A stretch of DNA of 64,000 nt from Liolophura sinensis (Eukaryota > Mollusca > Polyplacophora > Chitonida > Chitonidae): NCBI RefSeq assembly GCF_032854445.1, contig NC_088306.1, positions 3,346,373-3,410,372 on the forward strand. Reading direction: 5' to 3'. Position numbers and translations under genes: made by a program. Below, piece by piece: positions 1 to 13,000 of the stretch; position 1 is the first letter of the stretch, and each line of letters opens with the position of its first letter. Below the pieces are notes generated by a model, which saw only the letters and a list, made by a program, of their open reading frames with translations, did no database searches and had not been told where the DNA came from.

Positions 1-394
1 GCTTCATACTGTATATTATATCAATCACACACTCGGTACAGGTGTGAAGACCGGACGCAGTTGTAATATGGCAATAGGGTAACTTGACGAACAGTTCATG
101 AGTCGTTTGGGAGGTAACTTTGATGTGTATTGAAGTTTTGCTGTTTCATCCTAAAGCATGTATTGTATAGCCACACACTATTTGTACATTTGAAGGCTGG
201 ATGCAGCTGTTAGTATTGTGATCTCCATCTGAAGAGGCGTCACTTTTTGTCAGAAAAACTTCGATTTAATGACACTGAGCACTACTTACAACATGTCTGC
301 CCACATTCGCTGTCATGCTACTCACTAACCACTTTATGGCATACAATGATATATGTATTAGCAGTCATTCATATGTCGTAATCAAAGATAAACA

Positions 395-561
395 CCATGC
401 TGGCTTCCTCTCCAGCTGTACATGGGAAGGTCTGCCAGCAACCTACGGATGATCGTGGGTTTCCCCCGGGCTCTGCCCGGTTTCCTCCCACCATAATGCT
501 GACCGCCGTCGCATAAGTGAAATATTCTTAAGAGCGGCATAAAATATCAATCAAATAAATA
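395..561 (+). mobile_element. SINE-A copy, 5'-truncated, with 15-bp target duplication
   Basis: Carries the core (GGGTTTCCCCCGGGCTCTGC, CACCATAATGCTG, AAGTGAAATATTCTT) and the AATCAAATAAATAAAT tail but no tRNA head. Perfect 15-bp direct repeats AATCAAAGATAAACA flank it at 380-394 and 562-576, the mark of target-primed reverse transcription. Confidence 0.9.
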
Positions 562-1164
562 AATCAAAGATAAACATTATAAGTATGACAATAAGGCAAC
601 TTGAGGTTCAGATTTAGCCATGACACTGTTAACAACTGACTTTCATCCTGCTTTTTATGTATACATGTATTATGACAATAGGGTACCCTGATGAATTGTC
701 AGGCATAAATTAAAAAGTTGTTTGTTAGGGGTAACCCAGGCTACCCTCTGAAAAACTATCCTACTCAGAGTATATTTTCCGAAAGCAATTTACGTCTTGA
801 AAAATTTCCATTTTTCCCTTTAAAGCTGTAGGAGTTACCATGGAAATTACCTGCAGGACTACATCAGGTTTGCAGAGGGAAATTCTGTAGTAAATAACAT
901 GTAGAGTAGCTTCCCATAGAATCCATGCTTTAGGAAATAATAATAATATAATAATAATAAACAGACCTGCAGTTCACAAATTGAGCAAGTTACCCTAAGC
1001 AAACAACCTTTAGTTTTGGCCTCTCGGTTGCTTTATGATGTAAAGTGAAAATGTTTAATGTTTTCGAAAATGCCATTTTTTTTATGATCATGAAGTGATG
1101 CAGTAAAATCAGTCTGAAAGAAACTATGACTCCTTTCTGATCTTGATCTTGGGTAGACCTATGG

Positions 1165-2040
1165 CATTGTTAACCAAACTGTTTTAACAGAACTGTTAAC
1201 TTATGCGTACACCTCAACCAAAGCACATAGAGATTTCACACTTGGTATACAAACAGTACTTGCCAAGTCTTAAAAACAGCGCTAAAAGTTTTGGCGTCCG
1301 ACGTCAGGCGATGTCAAACTGAACTGTTATCTGCACTGTTGACTGGCACTTAGACCTTAAGCAAAACACATAGAGATTTCATACTTGGTACACAAACATG
1401 ACTTAGCAAGCGTTACAAAAGTGCACTAAAAGTTCTGGCGTTAGGTGATGTCATACTGAATTGTTAACCAAAAAGCCTTAACCAAAACACCTCAAGATTT
1501 CATTCTTGGTACACAAACACTACTTGGCACAGTCGACAAAATGGGTCCAAAAGTTTTGTCATCTGACATCAGATGACGTCACACTGAATTGTTAACCGAA
1601 CGGTTAACTGGCACTTATGCCTCAACTAGAGCACAAAGAGATTCCACACTTGGTTTGCAAACAGTACTTGCCAAGCCTTACAAAACAGCGCTAAAAGTTT
1701 TGGCGCCTGACGTCACACTGAATTGTTAACTAGCACTTAGGTGACGTCAAACTGAACTCTCAACAGAACTGTTAACTGGTGTTTACGTCTTAACCAAGAC
1801 ACCTCAAGATTTCATACCTGCTACACAAACACTACTTGACACAGCCTACAAAACGGGTCCAAAAGTTTTGGCGTCTGACGTCAGATGACATCACACTGAA
1901 TTCTTCACTGAAATGTTAACTGTGGTAAAACATATAAAGATTTTACACATGGTACACAACCAGGATTTGCCAAGCCTTACAAAAACGACTTTAAAAGTTT
2001 TGGTGCCTGACGTGAGGTGACCTCATACTGAGTTGCTAAT
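1165..2040 (+). repeat. Degenerate ~140-bp tandem repeat, about six units, with CRE palindromes
   Basis: The motif CACATAGAGATTTCACAC and variants recurs at about 1229, 1371, 1493, 1638, 1805 and 1938 (spacing 122-167). Each is followed by GGTACACAAAC, ACTTGCCAAG, CTAAAAGTTTTGGCG, a TGACGTCA-like palindrome and GTTAAC-rich text. Perfect TGACGTCA occurs at 1574, 1708, 1742 and 1876. No ORF is involved. It is a decayed local duplication array. Confidence 0.75.
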
Positions 2041-2378
2041 ACTAAATATTAAACCTGTAACATGTGATCTTGCATTCAAGCCATGGCTAAGTGAATGGAC
2101 CCTGTTCCTGACAGTTTTTGACAGACTTCCTTTCACATGTGCCATCTTTGTGAAATGATCTTGACTAGTTCTACCTGTCCATTTAAAACCAGGATGTAGG
2201 TTGTCAATTACGTATTTTAGACAAAATAAACCTGTTGAAAAATAAGAGGGTTTGTTTTTTGTGTTGTTCGAGCGTGTATCGAGCTGAAGTTTTGCATTCA
2301 TGCGTCTCCTACAGCTCTTTGGTAGTCTTGCTACGAAATCTAAGTTTTTGCAGTTTCCCTGGGAACAAATTTGGTTGA

Positions 2379-2647
2379 GTGTTTTCACAGAGTAAGGTAG
2401 TTTTCACAGGGTATGGTAGTTTTCACAGGGTATGGGTGTTTTCACAGGATATGCTAGTTTTCACAGAGTTTGGGTGTTTTCACAGGGTATCGTAGTTTTC
2501 ACAGGGTATCGTAGTTTTCACAGGGTATTGGTATTTTCACAGGGTATCGTTTTCACAGGGTAAGGTAGTTTTCACAGGGTATGGTAGTTTTCACAGGGTA
2601 TCGTTTTCACAGGGTAAGGTAGTTTTCACAGGGTATGGTAGTTTTTA
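2379..2647 (+). repeat. 19-bp minisatellite (TTTTCACAGGGTATGGTAG)
   Basis: About 14 units. Most are spaced exactly 19 bp (for example 2401, 2420, 2439); a few are 16-bp forms lacking GTAG. It follows directly on the ~140-bp repeat region. Confidence 0.9.
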
Positions 2648-4030
2648 CCTCTGAAGACAATGGGGATCCTGGTACTTATGTGTACATTTAGCCGCACTCC
2701 CAAACACCAAGCACCTATATTCTGTATATATCATATTATAATCCTTGACGGATGTAATATTGGTTTGACGAATACAACAGTTTTATTTCAACAAAATATC
2801 ACGTGAAAAAAATGCTGATCATACACGTACAGTAAGTCCACATGGTAAAAAAAAAATCATCAAACTATGCAATGAACAAGCTCCTATAAAATTAGAAACT
2901 GAAAAATTCACACATTCACAATGTTACAAAATGAGCCTATTGTTATTATCTTTTGCACTTTGTATATTACAGTGAGTAACACATTTACTCAAGCATGACA
3001 ATGTGACATAAAATGGGGCCAGAAAACACTTGATCAAAGCTGCCTTTGACTATGGTAATTTTAAGGTACATATCAAATACAGGATCAATACTGATAGGTT
3101 GAGTGTGGAGACTTTTCCGCGGTTCTGGTCACACTTGAATGAATCTGCCATAACGAAAAAACTAAACTTAGACTTGACATAGCCTGCACTTGCTTATCTC
3201 TCCACCAGCCAATCAGAAATAATTCTGTATCTCCTTAAATGACCTTAGCCAAGGTAACAGGATGCAGTTTGTTGCACCAACTTACAGTATTCAGCATTTG
3301 AACTGGTCAACTCCCGCTCAGTTGGACAGATTGTACTATCAAACAAAGATTTAAGCTAAAAGGTAGTACAAGTGGTTCTGGTCTGCGAATATTATTTACT
3401 GATAAAAACTACACAATTTCATTTTTTGTTTCAGAAAATCAATTAAGACAATTACTATACATGTACCAGTATAAAAAAAAAAACTTTTCTTACTAAAAAT
3501 GACAAACAAAAGCAAGTAACGGCACGTACCTCTTTCAAAAAAAAAAAAACTTCCAGGCTTCAAAACATTAAAATACAAAACTATAAAAAGTAGAAAAGTC
3601 ATAAAAACAATAAAATTACTGCTTGAAATTTACAAGCGCTGTTATATTTTACCATATGCTGCTGTATTAGTAAGTTCTAATTCTGTTATCTCCATACAAT
3701 TACCAGTGAAGATACGACTTCATTTTTGTGATTTTCTTTTCCTGTATACATGTATCATTCATTTGCACAAAAAGGTCCGACTTGATAGTAAATATGTGAA
3801 ACCGCATACACTACATGTACATCTATAATTCACTGTTTTGACTTCATATTGTTCAAAGACTGACATATTTTGCCATCTATCTACATATTCCTCTACAGAT
3901 CTAATTCTGCAATCAGTGTTCACAATCTTTAATAAACAAGCCCACCACTACAAAAACTTCACTTCATCCAGATTTACGTAGTACATCATACATCTATATT
4001 CCTTTCCATTACTATTTCATTCAATTATAA

Positions 4031-4236
4031 CTTATTTATTTATTTATTTATTTGATTGGTGTTTTACGCCGTACTCAAGAAGATTTCACTTATATGACAG
4101 CGGCCAGAATTATGGTGGGAGGAAACCGGGCACAGCCCGGGGGAAACCCACGACCATCCGCAGGTTACTGGCAGACCTTCCTACGTACGGCTGGAGAGGA
4201 GGCCAGCATGAGCTGGACTTGAACTCACAGCGACCG
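4031..4236 (-). mobile_element. SINE-A copy, reverse, with 10-bp target duplication
   Basis: Reads tail (TTATTTATTT..GATTGG) then core then GACTTGAACTCACAGCGACCG on the plus strand, so it is inserted in reverse. It is truncated within the tRNA-related head. TCAATTATAA flanks it at 4021-4030 and 4237-4246. Confidence 0.9.
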
Positions 4237-5481
4237 TCAATTATAATTGGCCTGTAAATGTAAACTGATATGCTGATAACAACCATCCAGGATATACTCT
4301 CACAGCTCAGCATATATACTGAGCTATGACTCTGGCTCTGAGAGGAGGACGACCAATGTGGCGTTAATCCATAATCATTCAGTCATTCAATCAAATGATA
4401 ACTAATACCGTCAATAAGATTCAGTTACTATGGGTATCGTATTTGGGTTATTAATTTTCTTTACAAAGCAGTCCATCTGTGCATGATTGGCCGAAAAAGC
4501 CACAGCCACAAGGTACACAGAGTATCATTGACTGGTCAGAGCCAGGGGCTGAGATGAGTCTTCCATCGCACTTAGTCCCTACAATAGGGGAGGTGTACTT
4601 CACACATCCAGATAGGGACATACTAACTGTCAATCAACTAAAATTTCATTCAGAAAAGTGTATTTTCAGGGAGTAATAAATCTCATAAAAATTTTTTTTT
4701 TGGTGTTGAAACTTTAAATTTGTTCATGTAGGAACATCTTCCAACCTTCCAGACAAACTTTAAAACACGGTAACAACATTATTATTTTTACAGACAACAA
4801 TATAGTTGCTGTTAAGAATCGTGGATTAAGAGTCTATCAGTATAGATTCATGCGGTCTTACATGTATTTCCTATAGTTTTAATACACTTTTAAAAACATT
4901 CAAATATACACATAGACTGTACTGTACACTTGTCACTTTACTATTGCCCACCACATCTTATAGATCACAAAACACATTTTCGTACAATCTCCTTGTTTTC
5001 ATTGAAGAAACTGGAAAAGGAGCCAGTGGGAACAATCCAATTTTCAAAAGTTCTCAATATGTACAACTGTACAATACAAAGGGAGTAAAATCTGCTCCTA
5101 GCAAAAACCAACAGCTCCACTCAATTTTCAAAGACACACAGAAGTAGAAATGGCTTTCAGAATCAATATATGTAACCCAAGACAAATTGAATTTGTAAAG
5201 CGTTTTTCACGAAGCCAATACCTGTACATGTAGGCCTGACAGTATGACAGTATTTTGATACATCAAAAAAAAAACAGACTGATATAAAATGTTTTTATGT
5301 GCTAAGAAATTATTTCATTGCATATATTGCACAGAATAATGGACCTGTTTTATTTTCCTTCAGATTGCAACATGGAGGAAAAGAGTTTTTTGTTTCAATG
5401 TATACAGAATTACCTCCCTTTAAACAGGGCTAGTTTCCGCCAGGAAAACATAGCAACAGTTATTTGAAGGTGAAACATTTA

Positions 5482-5610
5482 ATTTAATTGATTCATGTTT
5501 TACGCTGTACTCCAGAATATTTGACTGATACGACGGCGGCCACCATTACGGTGGGAGGAAAGCGGGCAGAGCCTGGGGGGAAACCCACGACCATCCACAG
5601 GTTGCTGACA
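5482..5610 (-). mobile_element. SINE-A fragment, reverse
   Basis: The tail is reduced to AATTTAATTGATTCATG; the core is clear (TACGACGGCGGCCACC, GGGGAAACCCACGACCATCC). The head and distal half are missing. Confidence 0.85.
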
Positions 5611-6520
5611 CAGCGTGAATCATTTGTGTATATATGTGTAAAACATGCATACAGTGTATTTCACCTAGGGTTTAGCATTTTCCAAGTAACACACTTTGTT
5701 TGAATCATCAACCTTAAAGGGCCATTTCAAAGTTTTTAGTGAATTTCTTCCAATTCATTAGGTTGCAGTCAGTCTGATCATTAGGCCTATCCCTCAAATT
5801 CAAGCTAAGGAATCAAGGAGTTGGAACCCATGCATACATATATGATCGAACCCCTTATTGGAACCCCTTAATTAGCCCGGATTAATTTGTAGGGTTAAAT
5901 ACCAAGAAATATTCAATTTCAAAATTGTTTGTGAAACATGTATAAAACCTACGATTCACCTTGAACAACTCTCAATGACAAAAAACCAACTACATGTTAA
6001 TTGGTCCACTTGACTGACAACTAATTCACTTGGCCCCCAAGACCAACCCACCGTGTAACCTTACCTCATCCAACTTTAATGAGTCATTTAAATCCTTTAA
6101 AAGAAAAGAAAACAAAATGTTGAGAATTTGGGTCAATTACAACTGCCTTCTCTCATATATGCCACGTGCTCATGCTATGGACGCCATCTTAGAATCATCG
6201 GTGAATTTATGATGTTTTATATTTACACTTTCTACAGGACATAATTTAAGTCTCAAAAGACTACTCCTAACATCTCCTATGTAGGCATATGGTAGATTAC
6301 ATGTTATGTGCGGACTTTTTAACATGAAATTGATGTATTTAGATTCCTTACCAAAAATCCCATTGCACTGCTAGCGCAGAATTTACATCACTCTGATAAG
6401 TGCCTCCTTCGTCCGTTTTCCTTGATGGCAAATAATACTACAGCGCAAAGATTTGATCTTGCGACAGCTGGACTGTTGTCTCATTATTAATGTGGCCCAT
6501 AAAGCCCACCTTACAAATTG

Positions 6521-6530
6521 TTTATTTATT
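6521..6530 (-). terminator. Candidate LHFPL6 polyadenylation signal
   Basis: Minus strand reads AATAAATAAA about 415 nt past the stop codon, giving two overlapping AATAAA hexamers. It is the nearest such signal I noticed downstream of exon 3. In AT-rich DNA the hexamer is common, so this is only a candidate; transcript ends would decide. Confidence 0.35.
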
Positions 6531-6942
6531 TCACTGCACTTAGTTACATGAACATTTTCCTATAAAACAACAGTGTGATTATTATCAGATAGTTTTCTTT
6601 TGGTCTATCAAATGGTGATGTCCATTTTTTGCTATCTTTGCCCTTAACGAAACCATTATAAATCTTGTAGAGCTGGTCATGTGATCATGATAATCAACAT
6701 TTCTGTTGCAGACATGAAAACTATGCTATAAAAGACTAAATTATATGTTGTCTTTGTTTCAGTCAATGAATGTTTGTTCTTTCCACCAAAAGAATACAGG
6801 ATTTTATGATCCTTTTGCATTATCTGAATGTTCAAGGGAGGTAATCCAATCCAAGATGCCAACAATAGCATCCACAGAGTTGCCTCCCTTCATTTTGTAT
6901 TGCACACGTCCTCAACAGCCAGTAAATGAATTTTCCGTGCAA

Positions 6943-7061
6943 TTAAACGTGGTAAGCAAAAGTCTTCTCTTTACTTGCACCACATGAGAGCGCCGCACAG
7001 ATCATCGTCACAGCAGCGCCCCCTGCTGTCAGATAAAAGGCCCACGACAACTGACATCCAC
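6943..7061 (-). CDS. LHFPL6: LHFPL6 coding exon 3 (terminal)
   Basis: Encodes residues 164-202: GGC, the SWAFYLTAGGAA start of membrane segment 4, and the cytosolic tail ending AYHV, then TAA at 6945-6943. The acceptor is TTTTTTTCTTCAG just above 7061. The match to the family's (C)..GWAYYCTGAGA stretch is clear. The frame is recovered only after splicing, so the exon is easily missed. Confidence 0.92.
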
Positions 7062-10000
7062 CTGAAGAAAAAAACAGAAAGAAAGAAGGCAACATGAGTA
7101 AATGCATTTTTAATTTTCTAGTTGGCTTTCAAATTGATTCTGATTGGATGAAAATAATGGGAAAGCCCATGAGTCTTAAAGAGTATAGTGTAACTATGAA
7201 CACCAGATGGAAGTGCTAATTACTGTGCACAAGTAATGGTTCAACTAATTTAGGTTTTGACTTTTTTTTTTTTTTGCCACAAAAACCACCAGTCATTTGT
7301 TTAATTTGTTCTTCTAAACTTTTCATTTCACAATTTGGAATTAACCCAATAATACTATATTTTATGTTTTTGTTTTGTTTCTTTGTTTTTTGGTTTTTTT
7401 TGTTTTTTGTTTTTTTTTTTACTCAAAAACATGGTACCATAATAATATATACGAACAAACCATTTCATAACATATACCCTAGTTCCTTGGAGACAAAACT
7501 GCAGTGGTTGGACAGATCAATTTCAGGGCTTTGTAAAAAGTATAATTTTACCAGTCTACACAGAATAGTGCCTTCAGAATATGCTTAAAATTAACACCTT
7601 GTAAAAATGTGAAAATTTTGAAGATTTACAGTGGTACTGTATAGTAGAGATGTATATAATTGAAAAACTGTCACATTACAGTTAAAGTTTTAGTCTTACA
7701 GCTAGAACACTAAAAGCCATATTTGTGATTTGACCAAAGTAATTTTAGTTAATGAAGTGTATCAATAAAATGGTTGTTACACAGAAAAAAAAACAGAGAA
7801 AAGAGGTAAATAACAACAGTTGAATTTGATTTATCACCAGCTTAGTAATTAACTTCGTGGCATTTTGGAGGAATGTTTTCCTTTTGTTTTAAGATTAAGA
7901 GATGAAATTCTCTCATTACAATATTTTTTATGTTTGTTTTTTACTACTTCACTATTTCAGATCTTAAGACATCACAATCAATCACACTTAAGGCACAGGT
8001 ACAATCAAGTTTATTGGTACTTAAACAACACATTTCTACCCCACACAAACTGGGCTACATTCGCCCCAAGGCTATACAAGAAGACAGAGCTGGGCCTACA
8101 TCAGTTTAACTCCACTGCCTGAACACGATAATGTCATTAAAGATGACCATTAAAAGCTAAATTACCACAATTCTGTTTGCTCTTGTTGAATGACATGTGA
8201 ATTACTTGTCCTACATTTATCTTCTTCTACATTTTTCTTTGTTGTACAAGTTTCCATGAAGTCAACAAGCCGCAGACATCCGGCGCAGGTTGAACAGTTT
8301 TACCCTTTTTTACAAGGGATATTCAGACTTAAAACTGTTTTCTCACCTCTGTTTTATCCAGGCTGAATTTTTATTAGTTCTATTTAATTCTTTGATTGAT
8401 GCAAGTGACCCTCATGCAATGATGAACTAACAGTGTCTGGAGGAAACCAGACAGACTAGAAGCGTACCAAAAGCAAAGGAAACTTCGCACACCCCACGCA
8501 ATTAAAACCTGACCAACTGAAACCTGGCAAAGCCTGAAGGAAACCTGACAGAGAATGAGGGAAACCTGATTGAGCCTGAAGGAAAACTAACAAAAAGTGA
8601 GGGACACCTGATGAAGCCTGGAAAAAACATAACACAGAGTGACGGAAATCTGAAGTACACCTGACAGAGTGGAGGGAAACCTGACAGAGCCTAGAGGATA
8701 TATGCCAGAGCCTGCAGGAAACCGGACAGAGCCTGAAGGGAGCCTAACAGGGCCTAGGGTCAATATTCCACAACCTTAAGGAAACCTGATAACACGTTAA
8801 AAAACCTGACACAGCCTGGAGGGAAACTGACAGAGCCTAAAAAGATGATGGAGCCTGAAGGAAGCTGGACACAGCCTGGAAGAAACCCATATGTAACAGA
8901 GCATGGGGGAAACCTTACAGGGCCTGGAAGAAAACAGGCATGTACAGGTTGCTGGATTCGTCTGTGATCCCACTGGTCAGGGACCACTGGCCACAGCAAA
9001 GATTTAGCCACATGAGCTGGCTGATGCTGTATATAAGAGGACAACTCACCCATCCTGTATGATGCTGAGGCATGCCCACAGGCTTGCTGTACCTCTATGC
9101 TGTCCCAGCCATTGGGGTAGATAGCGATGCCTGCCCCGATCAGCAAACCTGGGGAAAAAGCAGGAATCACATACATAATCACATTCTGTTTTTGTCTTAA
9201 ACATTCACTCCCAACAAAGTACAATTTAGAGACAAAATAAAGGCAATCAAATATTAATTTTGATGCTGACACTTAAGCTGTATATGTACTGTTCCAGTAA
9301 AACTTCAAAGAAAAAAAAACAAAAATGGAAACATCTTTCTTGATCAATGGAACACTCAGAGTTAGGCAAAACAAGTTCATGGGAGGAATTCTTGGTCACA
9401 TACAGAAATTCTTTTTTCACATACAGAAATTCTTGGTCACATACAGAAATTCTTCGCCACATACAGAAATTAGTTCATTGATTTGTCCATGTTTACAATT
9501 GCACACTTCAGATCCAAGGACGGCATAGGTCTACCCTAGATCAAGAGAAATCAGGAAGTCATGGACAAAAAAAAATCACACATTGTGCTGGCTTTGAATG
9601 TACAACCATAATGTTGAAAAGCTACAGTGGTAGCTCATCTTCTCAAAAGACATTTCAGTATCATATACCAGTTTTCTATGATAAAGATTGCATGGGTACA
9701 CTGGGCCTCTAACTCCCTCCACAAAACTTTGCAGGCCAATTCTTGTAACTCTCTCCAGTAAACCACAAGCAGGACCTTAATATCGAATTTCAACACTATG
9801 AACGGAAAAAAAAAGGCCATTCAAAGTTGTACACAAGTGTTTAAAATATTTGTGCAAAAATTCTCATAACTGTAAGCACATATGTACCTCGCTGGTGCAA
9901 ATGAAAAACCAATGGCTAGCTTCAGGGCAAGCCATCAAGCTCCGGATGAGTTAAGTCTGTGTTTATGTAACACGATAGAACAATCTCATCGTGAATGCCA

Positions 10001-13000
10001 GAGCTGATGATGTTTGTTGGCAGAATTACTGCCAGATCTGCTCACGTAAGAGGTGTCTTGGAATGATGTCAGAGAAATGCTGATGCATGAAGTGTTGTCA
10101 AAATGGCATGAAAATGGCATCAAAACAACATCTGCTGACAGTCGCCTCCGAGTTTTGTGATTTCCTTTCAGCACCTGGCTACAGGCGTTATGGGTGTGTG
10201 TGTGTGTGATTTCTGTTTAGACTGAGAAAGTAGTGTGGGGGGGGGGGGAGGGGGAGGGAGGTGGAGAGGCGGTGAGTTGCAGAATGAAATGTACATGTAC
10301 AGCTTGTGGATGATTATATATAGCACCTCCTCAATGAGGGCCTTGGCTATGGTGTGGGTGTATGTACCATTAAAACAACAACTGTGTACATTTACCACTG
10401 GATATATTAGCAAAAATTGCAAACTTTTATAATGGTGGCCTCCTACATGAGTACTACACAGAGTTGCAAACTTCTATAATGGTGGCCTCCTACATGAGTA
10501 CTACACACAATTGCAAACTTCTATAATGGTGGCCTCCTACATGAGTACTACACAGAGTTGCAAACTTCTATAATGGTGGCCTCCTACATGAGTACTACAC
10601 ACAATTGCAAACTTCTATAATGGTGGCCTCCTACATGAGTACTACACAGAATTGCAAGCTTCTATAACAGTGGCCTGCTACATGAGTGTTACACGGAATT
10701 GCAAACTTCTATAACGATGGCCTGCTACATGAGTACTACACAGAATTGCAAGCTTCTATAATGATGACCTGCTACATGAGTACTATACAGAATTGCAAAC
10801 TTCTATAATCGTGGCCTCCGACATGAGTACTACACAGAATTGCAAACTTTTATAATGGTGGCCTGCTGCATGAGTGTTATACGGAATTGCAAACTTCTAT
10901 AACGATGGCCTGCTACATGAGTACTATACAGAATCGCAAACTTCGATAATGATGACCTGCTACATGAGTACTACACAGAATTGCAAACTTCTATTACGAT
11001 GACCTGCTACATGAGTACTACACAGAATTGAAAACTTCTATAATGATGACCTGCTACATTAGTACTATACAGAATTGCAAACTTCCATAATGATGATCTG
11101 CTACATGAGTACTATACAGAATTGCAAAGTTCTATATTGATGACCTGCTACATGAGTACTATACAGAATTGCAAACTTCCATAATGATGACCTGCTACAT
11201 GAGTACTATACAGAATTGCAAACTTCCATAATGATGATCTGCTACATGAGTACTATACAGAATTGCAAACTTCCATGATGATGATCTGCTACATGAGTAC
11301 TATACAGAATTGCAAACTTCCATAATGATGACCTGCTACATGAGTACTATACAGAATTGCAAACTTCTATAATGATGACCTGCTACATGAGTACTATACA
11401 GAATTGCAAACTTCTATAATGATGACCTGCTACATGAGTGCTATACAGAATTGCAAACTTCTATAATGATGACCTGCTACATGAGTGCTATACAGAATTG
11501 CAAACTTCTATAAGGATGACCTGCTACATGAGTACTACACAGAATTGCAAACTTCTATAATGATGACCTGCTACACGAGTACTACACAGAATTGCAAACT
11601 TCTATAATGATGACCTGCTACATGAGTACTACACAGAATTGCAAACTTCTATAATGATGACCTGCTACATGAGTACTATACAGAATTGCAAACTTCTATA
11701 ATGATGACCTGCTACATGAGTGCTATACAGAAATCCTCCTAATGATCTACATCTTACATAAAACAGAAAGGAGTCACAGTTTCTTTTAGTCCTATTTTAC
11801 TGCATCACTTCATGATCATACACACCTACCCTAAATGACCTCAAATTTCGTCCATGACTTAGTGGCTCATTTTTCCATATTCTGGGAGTTCTGATTTTAG
11901 AAATGTGTTTTGAGAGGTGTTTGGAAGGTAGGAGGATATCCCACTGGGAAAATGTAAGTTTTAGCACCAGAAGTAATATCTCATGACATTTATTTGCCTC
12001 CAAAAACGCTCTTCTTGTGATCAAATTTTTAGGTCATTTTGGGTAATTAGATGTTGTTCACTGGTATACTATGCTGATCCAGCCACATATCACATCACAA
12101 GATACTCTTTTGTTCCCTAAAAGACTGTAAGCTCCCTTTTCATTGGCTGCTTAGCAGGGAGTCTGGAAATACCACACAATAATGCCACCAATCAAAGCCC
12201 ACAATACTACCCAGTGATTCGTGGCAAACTTTGATGTTGTATGTGCCTCACATGACATCTTTGAATCTTGATTTCACATCTCACATCACAGTCAGCCATT
12301 TCCATTTGAGTAGATTTGTAAATCACTAACCAGCTGAGTGTGACTTTCCTCAAACCCCCTAGATTTGTCGCATAACCTTGAGATTTGATTGAAATTTCGG
12401 GAAACACCTTTTCAGTGAAAGCCTTTAAGTACTGACAGATTCCCTTTACTGTAATTCTTCAACCTTTTCAGATGTTTGCAAGGTGTTTATTCAAGGATAT
12501 TCTAATAATTCTGTGTTGACTGAGATTATTATACATTTTGTGAAGCCCTGGCCCTTCCAACCAGCGTAGTTTTGTCCCCAAAATCAAATTAAAAATGCGC
12601 ATAAATTGCAATAGAAGTTGCTATTTCATATGTGAAAAGGTTGAGGGATTAGAGTAAACCACTATATTTATTTTAGTCTTACATTTATCAGCTGACCTGA
12701 AAATATTAACATCTACCGAAGTTCAGAGATCCTAATTTTCAAGGACTTTATAAGGACCTACTATCCGATATCTTTAAGCACTTTCTAGGACCATCCAGAT
12801 AAGGACAAACCCTCCTGTTAATAGATATTACATACATCAGCTACATATTGGTTCTCCGGCTGTAAGTGGAAAGGTCTGCCAACAACCTGCGGATGGTCAT
12901 GGGTTTCCCCCGGGCTCTGCCCAGTTTCCTCCCACCATAATGCTGGCCGCCGTTGTATAAGTGAAATATTCTTGAGTATGGCGTAAAACACCAATCAAAT

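Larger units (their letters stand above)
2648..6520. other. Non-coding stretch downstream of LHFPL6
   Basis: Apart from the SINE copies at 4.03 and 5.48 kb and short poly-A/poly-T runs (3472, 3536, 4689, 5269), I see no coding sequence, RNA gene or tandem array. The short open frames show no domain or splice support. Confidence 0.6.
7062..9049 (-). other. LHFPL6 intron 2
   Basis: A 1,988-nt GT-AG intron. It holds poly-T/G-rich low complexity at 7261-7430, a fragment of MITE family 1 at about 7492-7632, and the 21-bp minisatellite at 8435-8945 that ends about 100 nt from the exon 2 donor. I see no other coding sequence in it. Confidence 0.85.

Noticed and set aside
8760-9272. 170-codon minus-strand frame taken as a single gene
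   Set aside because: Only 9050-9148 is coding (LHFPL6 exon 2, with splice sites at both ends). The rest is intron and 21-bp minisatellite that happens to lack stops.
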